This document shows, piece by piece, positions 15,108 to 21,303 of a DNA stretch of 21,303 bases. The notes beneath the pieces were generated by a model, which did not search any database, had not been told where the DNA came from, and was given only the letters and a program-made list of their open reading frames with translations. The DNA is taken from assembly GCA_937928195.1 (NCBI GenBank), contig CALEYZ010000068.1, forward strand, positions 1-21,303. The letters are read 5' to 3'. The position numbers and the translations under genes were made by a program. Each line of letters starts with the position of its first letter. Within the stretch, counting starts at the first letter, position 1. The DNA comes from an uncultured Limnohabitans sp. GTDB taxonomy: Bacteria; Pseudomonadota; Gammaproteobacteria; Burkholderiales; Burkholderiaceae_C.

Positions 15108-16595
15108 TCAATTGGCCAACATTTGGGCCACTGAGCGAGCGCACAGTGACATCAAAGCGCCGGGCATGATGCCCAAGACCAAGACGAGCAAACCATTGAT
15201 AGACAAGACGACACGCACATCGGTGTCTGCTGTGACGGTTGTCGCAGTGACGGCTTCATCAAAGTACATCACCTTGACAACGCGCAAGTAGTAGAAAGCG
15301 CCAATCAGCGACATGGCCACAGCAAAAACGGCCAGTGCGATGTCGGCGGTGTGGCCAGAAGCCACCAAGGCCTGCAACACAGACAACTTGGCATAGAAGC
15401 CCACCATGGGTGGAATACCTGCCAAGGAGAACATGCAGATGGCCATCACGCCAGCGTACAAAGGACTGCGGTTGTTCAGACCTGCCAAGTCGGTGATCTC
15501 TTCACTTTCAAAGCCTTGACGGGCCAAGAGCAAAATGATGCCGAATGTGGCCAAGGTGGTGAGCACATAACCCACCACGTAGAACATGGCCGAGCTGTAG
15601 GCATTGGCGCCCATGGCTGCATTGCCGCCCACCACACCGGCCATCAGGCCGATGAGCACAAAGCCCATTTGTGCAATGGTGGAGTAAGCCAGCATGCGCT
15701 TGAGGTTGGTTTGTGCAATAGCAGCCAAGTTACCCACCAGCAAAGAAGCAATGGCCAGCAGTGCCAACATTTGTTGCCAATCAATGGCCAAAGGCAGCAG
15801 GCCTTCAACCAGCATGCGAATGGCAATGGCAAACGCGGCCAATTTGGGCGCACCGGCAATCATGAGGGTGGCCGCTGTCGGAGCACCTTGGTACACGTCG
15901 GGCACCCACATGTGGAATGGCACCACACCCAGCTTGAAAGCCAAACCAGCCACCACAAAGACCAAGCCAAACACCAACACTTGGTGCTTCACTTGACCGC
16001 TGGCGATCACTTTGAACACCGTGGCCAAGTCCAAAGAACCCGTGGCGCCGTACAACATGGACATGCCGTACAACAAGAAACCAGAAGCCATGGCACCCAA
16101 CACGAAGTACTTCATGGCCGCTTCTGTGGCTTGGGTGTTGTCACGGCGCAAGGCCACCAAGGCGTAGCTGGACAAGGTGAGCAATTCCAGACCCAAGTAC
16201 AAAACCAAGAAGTTTTGACCAGAGATCATGACGCTCATGCCCAGCAGTGCAAACACAGACAAGCTGAAAATCTCGCCGCCGCGCAACATGTCGCGATCAG
16301 CGGCATAAGGACGTGCGTACACCAAGGTCACCATGACGGCGATGGTGGCGAAACACTTGAGCCAATGGCCCATGGGATCGGACACCACCAAACGACCAAA
16401 GCCATACAGCGTGTGGCCTGCGTCGGCATAGCAAGCGTTGAGCAATGCCACACCACCCAAGGACACCAAAGTTAATACGTATGTCACAGTGCGCTTAGGG
16501 CTTGTGACCAGCAGGTCGACCAATGCAATGACGCAGGCCATGACCAGCAATACGATTTCCGGATACACCGTCATCCAGCTGGTTGAGTCAATCAT
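15108..16595 (-). CDS. nuoN: NADH-quinone oxidoreductase subunit N
   Basis: A 495-residue antiporter-like subunit of the membrane arm of complex I, one of three proposed proton channels. It has about 14 membrane helices. The key acidic helix reads LYLGLELLTLSSYAL, and the half-channel lysine region reads AFKLGVVPFHMWVPDVYQGAP, followed by AGAPKLAAFA, all diagnostic for NuoN. The length is normal. It is separated from nuoM by 42 bp, the largest gap within this run of nuo genes, and from the NUDIX gene by two. Leucines are often TTG, as in nuoM and most of the window. Confidence 0.96.
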   Translation of the reverse strand: MIDSTSWMTVYPEIVLLVMACVIALVDLLVTSPKRTVTYVLTLVSLGGVALLNACYADAGHTLYGFGRLVVSDPMGHWLKCFATIAVMVTLVYARPYAADRDMLRGGEIFSLSVFALLGMSVMISGQNFLVLYLGLELLTLSSYALVALRRDNTQATEAAMKYFVLGAMASGFLLYGMSMLYGATGSLDLATVFKVIASGQVKHQVLVFGLVFVVAGLAFKLGVVPFHMWVPDVYQGAPTAATLMIAGAPKLAAFAIAIRMLVEGLLPLAIDWQQMLALLAIASLLVGNLAAIAQTNLKRMLAYSTIAQMGFVLIGLMAGVVGGNAAMGANAYSSAMFYVVGYVLTTLATFGIILLLARQGFESEEITDLAGLNNRSPLYAGVMAICMFSLAGIPPMVGFYAKLSVLQALVASGHTADIALAVFAVAMSLIGAFYYLRVVKVMYFDEAVTATTVTADTDVRVVLSINGLLVLVLGIMPGALMSLCARSVAQMLAN

Positions 16596-16637
16596 GTCAA
16601 TTCTCTCTATCTTTAAGTTTCAGCTGACCAGTGGCGA

Positions 16638-18113
16638 TCAAGGCAATTTGGAAGCAGCCACATGCTGCAACAAATTGGCCACAGAGACTTCCATCACATC
16701 GGTGAAAGGCTTGGGATACAAGCCCATGTACAACACCGCAATGGCAAGCAAGGCCATGATGGTGAATTCACGTGCATTGATGTCGGTGAGTTCCTTCACG
16801 TGATCATTGGCAACAGGGCCTAGATAAACACGCTTGAACATCCACAGGGTGTATGCAGCGCCAAAGATCAAGGCAGAAGCAGCCAACAAGCCCACCACGA
16901 AGTCAAACCTCACGGCACCCAAAATGACCATCCACTCGCCCACAAAACCAGCTGTGCCTGGCAAACCGCAATTGGCCATGGAGAACAACAAGGCGAAGGC
17001 TGCAAACTTGGGCATGGTGTTGACCACGCCGCCGTAGCTGGCAATTTCACGGGAGTGCACGCGGTCGTACAACACACCAATGGACAAGAACATGGCAGCC
17101 GACACAAAGCCGTGGGCAATCATTTGCACCAAACCACCCGAAACGCCCAGCGGGTTAAAGATGAAGAAGCCCAGAGTCACAAAACCCATGTGTGCCACCG
17201 ATGAATACGCCACCAGTTTTTTCATGTCTTGTTGCACCATGGCCACCAAGCCGACATAGATCACCGCCACCAAAGACAACACGATCATGAAGGTGGCCCA
17301 CTCACGCGCAGCGTCGGGGGCAATGGGCATGGAGAAACGCAAGAAGCCGTAGGCACCCAGTTTCAACATGATGGCCGCCAACACAGCCGAGCCACCCGTC
17401 GGCGCCTCAACGTGCACATCGGGCAACCACGTATGGACGGGCCACATCGGAACCTTGACCGCAAATGCAGCGAAGAAAGCGAAAAACAAGAAGTTTTGTG
17501 CCGTGGCCGACAAAGGCAGTTTGTGCCAAGTCGCAATGTCAAAGCTGCCGCCCGACTGGGTGTACAAGAAGATCAAGGCGATCAATGTCAGGAGTGAACC
17601 CAACAAGGTGTACAAGAAGAACTTGAACGCTGCGTAGATTTTGTTAGGACCACCCCAAATGCCAATGATCAAATACATTGGGATGAGCGTGGCCTCGAAG
17701 AACACGTAGAACAGCAAGCCGTCCAACGCGGAAAACACGCCGATCATCAGGCCAGACAAAATGAGGAAAGCGGCCATGTACTGGTTCACTTTGCGGGTGA
17801 TGACTTCCCAACCCGCAATCACCACGATGACGTTGATGAAGGCAGTCAGGATAACAAACCACAACGAGATACCGTCCACGCCCAAATGGTAGTTGACGTT
17901 GAAGCGCTCAATCCAGGGCGCTTTTTCAACAAACTGCATGGCAGCCGAGTCAACTTTGAAACCACTGTACAAAGGCAGCGTGACCAAGAAACTGACGATC
18001 GATCCAATGAGGGCCAACCAGCGCACTGCGCGAGCTTGCTCATCACGACCCAAGGCCAATAAAACAATGCCAAACGCAATAGGCGTCCAAATGGCAAGGC
18101 TCAACAAATTCAT
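16638..18113 (-). CDS. nuoM: NADH-quinone oxidoreductase subunit M
   Basis: A 491-residue antiporter-like membrane subunit of complex I. The conserved glutamate lies in FFEATLIPMYLIIGIWGG and the pumping lysine in FAVKVPMWPVHTWLPDVH, followed by EAPTGGSAVLAAIMLKLGAYG; these motifs define NuoM. Its ribosome binding site AAGGAAG (18121-18127) overlaps the nuoL stop codon, and the genes are 12 bp apart, so translation is likely linked. Of the leucines in its first 40 codons, most are TTG or TTA, in contrast to the CTG/CTC of the nuoL 5' end. Confidence 0.96.
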   Translation of the reverse strand: MNLLSLAIWTPIAFGIVLLALGRDEQARAVRWLALIGSIVSFLVTLPLYSGFKVDSAAMQFVEKAPWIERFNVNYHLGVDGISLWFVILTAFINVIVVIAGWEVITRKVNQYMAAFLILSGLMIGVFSALDGLLFYVFFEATLIPMYLIIGIWGGPNKIYAAFKFFLYTLLGSLLTLIALIFLYTQSGGSFDIATWHKLPLSATAQNFLFFAFFAAFAVKVPMWPVHTWLPDVHVEAPTGGSAVLAAIMLKLGAYGFLRFSMPIAPDAAREWATFMIVLSLVAVIYVGLVAMVQQDMKKLVAYSSVAHMGFVTLGFFIFNPLGVSGGLVQMIAHGFVSAAMFLSIGVLYDRVHSREIASYGGVVNTMPKFAAFALLFSMANCGLPGTAGFVGEWMVILGAVRFDFVVGLLAASALIFGAAYTLWMFKRVYLGPVANDHVKELTDINAREFTIMALLAIAVLYMGLYPKPFTDVMEVSVANLLQHVAASKLP

Positions 18114-18125
18114 TTTGATGCTTCC

Positions 18126-20150
18126 TTATTTGTTGAGCCAGACGAAGTACGTCATGAGCAAGAAAATGCCCAAGATCATCACCAAGGCGTAGTGGTAGAG
18201 GTAGCCCGATTGCAGCTTGCGAGACCAGTTTGAAACCATGCCCACGAGCTTCCAAGAGCCATTGACAAGCAAGCCATCGATCAGGGTGCGATCGCCGACT
18301 TTCCAGAGTCCATTGCCCAATGCGCGTGCGCCGCGGGCCAAAATGTTTTCGTTGATCCAGTCCATGAAATACTTGTTTTCAAGGATGACCACCAAGGGAC
18401 GCAGTGCACGGCCAATGGCGGCAGGTACGGCGGGGTTGATCAGGTACATGTACCAAGACACCACCACACCGGCCAAAGCCAGCCAGAACGGTGCTGTACT
18501 CACAGCATGCAAGGCCATGGCCACAGGGCCGTGGAAAGCATCGGCCAGCTCATGCATCACATGATGCTTGTCAGCATCAACGAAGATGGCGTCTTTGAAG
18601 AACTCGCCAAACAACATGGGGTCGATGGTCATGTAACCAATGACCACAGAAGGAATGGCCAGCATGATCAAAGGCACAGTGACCACCCAGGGTGACTCGT
18701 GCGGACCGTGGCTGTCATGGCCGTGGTCGTCGTGGTGATCATCGTGCCCGTGGTGCGCCTCGGGGTTCTGGTCATAGCGCTCTTTGCCATGGAACACCAA
18801 GAAGTACATGCGGAACGAGTAGAAGGCTGTGACGAACACACCCGCCAGCACAGCAAAGTTGGCAAAACCTGCTGCAGGCAAATGGCTTTCTGCCACCGCT
18901 TCAATGATGCTGTCTTTGGAGTAGAAGCCCGAGAAGAAAGGCGTACCGATCAAAGCCAAAGAACCGAGCAACGAAGTGATCCACGTGATGGGCATGTACT
19001 TGCGCACACCACCCATGTAACGAATGTCTTGGTTGTGGTGCATGCCCATGATGACCGAACCCGCACCCAAGAACAACAAGGCTTTGAAGAAAGCGTGCGT
19101 CATGAGGTGGAACACGGCCACGGAGTATGCAGAAGCGCCCAAAGCAACCGTCATGTAACCCAATTGCGACAAAGTGGAGTAAGCCACCACGCGCTTGATG
19201 TCGTTTTGAATGATGCCCAAAAAGCCCATGAACAAGGCGGTGATGGCACCGATGGTCATGATGAAGTTCAATGCGGTTTCAGACAATTCGAACAAGGGTG
19301 ACATGCGCGCCACCATGAAGATACCGGCGGTCACCATGGTCGCTGCGTGAATGAGCGCAGAGATCGGTGTAGGGCCTTCCATGGAGTCAGGCAACCAAAC
19401 GTGCAATGGGAACTGGGCTGATTTGCCCATGGCGCCAATGAACAAGCAAATGCAAATGACCGTGACCAGCATCCAAGAGGTGCCAGGCAAAGTGAGTGCA
19501 CTGAGGTCAGCGGCTTTGGCGAAGGCTTCTGTGTAATTCAGCGTGCCTGCAAAGGCGGCAATGAGGCCAATGCCCAAGATGAAACCGAAGTCGCCCACAC
19601 GGTTCACCAAGAAGGCTTTCATGTTGGCAAAAATGGCCGTGGGTTTGTTGAACCAGAAACCAATCAGCAAGTAAGACACCAAGCCCACGGCTTCCCAACC
19701 GAAGAACAGTTGCAGCATGTTGTTGCTCATAACGAGCATCAACATGGAGAAGGTGAACAAAGAGATGTAGGCGAAGAAGCGGTTGTAGCCTTCGTCTTCT
19801 TCCATGTAGCCGATGGTGTAGAGGTGCACCATCAGGGACACGAAGGTCACCACGCACATCATCATGGCGGTGAGGCCGTCGACCATGAAGCCGACTTCCA
19901 TCTTCAGGCCACCCACCACCATCCAGGTGTAGAGGGTTTCGTTGAAGCGGGCGCCGTCGATCACGCTCTTGAGCGTCATGGCGGAGATGATGAAAGCCAC
20001 CAGCACGCCCAGAATGGTCAGGGTGTGCGTGAGCTTGCGGCCAATCCAGTTGCCACCGAACTGGGTGCCAAAGACACCGGCCAGCGCCGAGCCCACCAGG
20101 GGGGCCAGCGGCACGGCCAGCAGCGTGCTTGCGTTGAGGGTTGCAGACAT
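18126..20150 (-). CDS. nuoL: NADH-quinone oxidoreductase subunit L
   Basis: A 674-residue membrane subunit of complex I, the distal proton-pumping antiporter-like protein with the long lateral helix at its C-terminus. Motifs are FFGWEAVGLVSYLLIGFW (conserved Glu, about residues 149-166), MGKSAQFPLHVWLPDSMEGP (lysine helix) and ALIHAATMVTAG. A histidine/aspartate-rich loop (9 His in 20 residues) occupies about residues 464-484. It is unusual in composition: codons 1-130 use only CTG or CTC for all 16 leucines, while TTG reappears from codon 131 (19758) on, and GC drops at the same point. The reading frame and motifs are intact, so the protein should work. Seven bases separate it from nuoK. Confidence 0.96.
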   Translation of the reverse strand: MSATLNASTLLAVPLAPLVGSALAGVFGTQFGGNWIGRKLTHTLTILGVLVAFIISAMTLKSVIDGARFNETLYTWMVVGGLKMEVGFMVDGLTAMMMCVVTFVSLMVHLYTIGYMEEDEGYNRFFAYISLFTFSMLMLVMSNNMLQLFFGWEAVGLVSYLLIGFWFNKPTAIFANMKAFLVNRVGDFGFILGIGLIAAFAGTLNYTEAFAKAADLSALTLPGTSWMLVTVICICLFIGAMGKSAQFPLHVWLPDSMEGPTPISALIHAATMVTAGIFMVARMSPLFELSETALNFIMTIGAITALFMGFLGIIQNDIKRVVAYSTLSQLGYMTVALGASAYSVAVFHLMTHAFFKALLFLGAGSVIMGMHHNQDIRYMGGVRKYMPITWITSLLGSLALIGTPFFSGFYSKDSIIEAVAESHLPAAGFANFAVLAGVFVTAFYSFRMYFLVFHGKERYDQNPEAHHGHDDHHDDHGHDSHGPHESPWVVTVPLIMLAIPSVVIGYMTIDPMLFGEFFKDAIFVDADKHHVMHELADAFHGPVAMALHAVSTAPFWLALAGVVVSWYMYLINPAVPAAIGRALRPLVVILENKYFMDWINENILARGARALGNGLWKVGDRTLIDGLLVNGSWKLVGMVSNWSRKLQSGYLYHYALVMILGIFLLMTYFVWLNK

Positions 20151-20157
20151 GTTCTTA

Positions 20158-20469
20158 TCAGCCCTTCAGGGAATTGAGGTCCTGGACGTCGATGCTGTTC
20201 TTGTTGCGGAACAGCAGCACCAGAATGGCCAGGCCAATGGCCGACTCGGCGGCGGCCACGGTGAGGATGAAGAACACGAAGACCTGTCCGTGCATGTCAC
20301 CCAGGTAGCGCGAGAAGGCCACGAAATTGATGTTCACCGCCAACAGCATGAGTTCGATCGCCATCAGCAGCACGATCAGGTTCTTGCGGTTGAGGAAGAT
20401 GCCCACCACAGCCAGCGCGAACAGCATCGCGCCAATCGAGAGGTAGTGTCCGAGGGTGATGCTCATCAT
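20158..20469 (-). CDS. nuoK: NADH-quinone oxidoreductase subunit K
   Basis: A 103-residue membrane subunit of complex I with three helices. Two conserved glutamates sit within the membrane, in LMAIELMLLAVN and in VAAAESAIGLAI; they form part of the proton path next to the quinone module. Two ATG codons are adjacent (20469 and 20466). The first overlaps the nuoJ stop by four bases and the second by one; starting at the second gives 102 residues, equally typical of the family. Of its 19 leucine codons, 18 are CTG or CTC and one is TTG. Confidence 0.95.
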   Translation of the reverse strand: MMSITLGHYLSIGAMLFALAVVGIFLNRKNLIVLLMAIELMLLAVNINFVAFSRYLGDMHGQVFVFFILTVAAAESAIGLAILVLLFRNKNSIDVQDLNSLKG

Positions 20470-21104
20470 TTCTTCTCCTCTGCAGCAGGCTCTGCCACGG
20501 GTGCAGGTGCAGCTTGGGTGACTTCGACCTTGACCACTTGCAGGCGGTCACGCGCCTTCACACGCACCTGGATGGATGGGTCGATGGCCTTGCTGTCCTT
20601 GCGCTGGCGCAGGGTCAGGGCAATGGCGGCCACCATGGCCACCAGCAGGATGGCCGCAGCGATCTGGATCGGCATCAGGTAGTCGCTGTAGAGCAGCACA
20701 CCCAGGGCCTTGGCGTTGTTGGCCTGCTCGGCAGCGTCCACCGCAGCCGGTGTGGCCAGGCGGAAGCCGCTCATCAGCACCGCAGCCATTTCAAAAGCCA
20801 CCACCGCGCCCAGCGTGGCCGCCAGCGGGAAGTGCCGCCAGAAACCCTGGCGCAGCGTGTCCATGTTGATGTCCAGCATCATCACGACAAAAAGGAACAG
20901 CACCATGACCGCGCCCAGGTACACCAGCACCAGGGTGATGGCCAGGAATTCGGCGTTCAGCAAGAACCACAAGCCGCTGGCCTGCGAAAACGCCAGCATG
21001 AGAAACAGCACAGCGTGTACGGGGTTGCGCGCCGTCACGACCCGCAAGGCCGACAACAGCAGCACCCCAGCAAAGAGGTAGAAGAAACCGGTTTGGATGT
21101 CCAT
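20466..21104 (-). CDS. nuoJ: NADH-quinone oxidoreductase subunit J
   Basis: A 212-residue membrane subunit of complex I with five helices in the first 165 residues or so. FLAITLVLVYLGAVMVLFLF contains the pi-bulge helix (third helix) typical of NuoJ, which couples quinone chemistry to proton pumping. The C-terminal tail after the last helix is polar and ends with an Ala/Pro/Glu-rich stretch (QAAPAPVAEPAAEEKK). It lies 23 bp after nuoI and overlaps nuoK. The GC content is among the highest in the window (62-73% in sampled lines). Confidence 0.95.
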   Translation of the reverse strand: MDIQTGFFYLFAGVLLLSALRVVTARNPVHAVLFLMLAFSQASGLWFLLNAEFLAITLVLVYLGAVMVLFLFVVMMLDINMDTLRQGFWRHFPLAATLGAVVAFEMAAVLMSGFRLATPAAVDAAEQANNAKALGVLLYSDYLMPIQIAAAILLVAMVAAIALTLRQRKDSKAIDPSIQVRVKARDRLQVVKVEVTQAAPAPVAEPAAEEKK

Positions 21105-21127
21105 GGAGATCTTTCAGGAGTCTCGTG

Positions 21128-21303
21128 TCAGCGGTAAGGCGCGTCCGCGGCCTTGTTGGCTGCGATCTCTTTTTCGTAGCGGTCGCCCACGGCCAGCAGC
21201 ATGTCCTTGGTGAAGTACAGGTCGCCGCGCTTTTCGCCGTGGTATTCGAGGATGTGCGTCTCGACGATGGAGTCCACCGGGCAGCTTTCTTCGCAGAAGC
21301 CGC
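21128..21303 (-). CDS. nuoI: NADH-quinone oxidoreductase subunit I, C-terminal part (5' end outside window)
   Basis: The last 57 codons of NuoI, the peripheral-arm ferredoxin-like subunit that carries clusters N6a and N6b towards the quinone site. The frame runs off the right edge on the minus strand. The visible part holds GFCEESCPVDSIVET, three-cysteine remains of the second 4Fe-4S motif (the first Cys of CxxCxxxCP lies beyond or at the edge, and two are seen), then LEYHGEKRGDLYFTK and the end ANKAADAPYR, typical of betaproteobacterial NuoI. The TGA is at 21128-21130, 23 bases before the nuoJ ATG. Confidence 0.92.
   Translation of the reverse strand, partial: GFCEESCPVDSIVETHILEYHGEKRGDLYFTKDMLLAVGDRYEKEIAANKAADAPYR

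Noticed and set aside
15106..15144. Upstream ATG (15144) for the NUDIX gene
   Set aside because: It would lie inside nuoN; the ATG at 15105 sits directly after the nuoN stop.
15351..16475. A 374-codon plus-strand frame rich in His, Gln and Gly opposite nuoN
   Set aside because: The composition is what the reverse complement of a hydrophobic membrane-protein gene gives; no start signal or known motif.

Overview
The window looks like chromosomal DNA of a betaproteobacterium, order Burkholderiales, most likely family Comamonadaceae (a Limnohabitans-, Polaromonas- or Rhodoferax-like bacterium). The grounds are the gene order mutL – MFS pump – miaA, a nuo operon trailed by a NUDIX gene and a DUF1178 gene, a Comamonadaceae-type trimeric porin, and an orphan Bug/TctC binding protein. 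The genus is inferred from remembered protein families, not from a search. Genes are tightly packed with many ATGA stop/start overlaps, and no intergenic gap exceeds about 240 bp. I see no rRNA, tRNA, CRISPR array, insertion sequence or integrase.

Left part (1-4498). The 3' end of mutL is translationally coupled to a Bcr/CflA-type drug exporter and to miaA (tRNA dimethylallyltransferase). Facing them is arfB, a ribosome-rescue hydrolase, with a hairpin terminator just past its stop. Divergent from arfB are a 47-codon lysine-rich gene and a DUF6352-like gene.

Middle part (4501-13928). This is a nutrient-scavenging region. A BASS-family transporter, a long amidohydrolase of the D-aminoacylase superfamily and an arginase overlap one another in one transcriptional unit. 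A TRIC/UPF0126 membrane protein converges on it. Then come a class I aminotransferase, an IclR regulator, an outer-membrane porin, an N-formylglutamate amidohydrolase and a Bug-type periplasmic binding protein. The set suggests uptake and breakdown of N-acylated or N-formylated amino acids and arginine-like compounds. Two near-identical palindromes, TGTTTYA-N5-TGAAACA, flank the candidate porin promoter with centres 104 bp apart, and are good candidates for operators of the adjacent IclR protein.

Right part (13973-21303). All genes are on the minus strand: nuoI (partial), nuoJ, nuoK, nuoL, nuoM and nuoN, the distal membrane half of the respiratory complex I operon, followed without a break by a NUDIX hydrolase and a DUF1178 protein. 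From about 19.76 kb to the right edge, composition and leucine codon choice change sharply: sampled lines rise from roughly 45-57% GC to 57-73% GC, and TTG gives way to CTG/CTC. The change falls inside nuoL, suggesting either recombination with a higher-GC relative or a chimeric assembly join.
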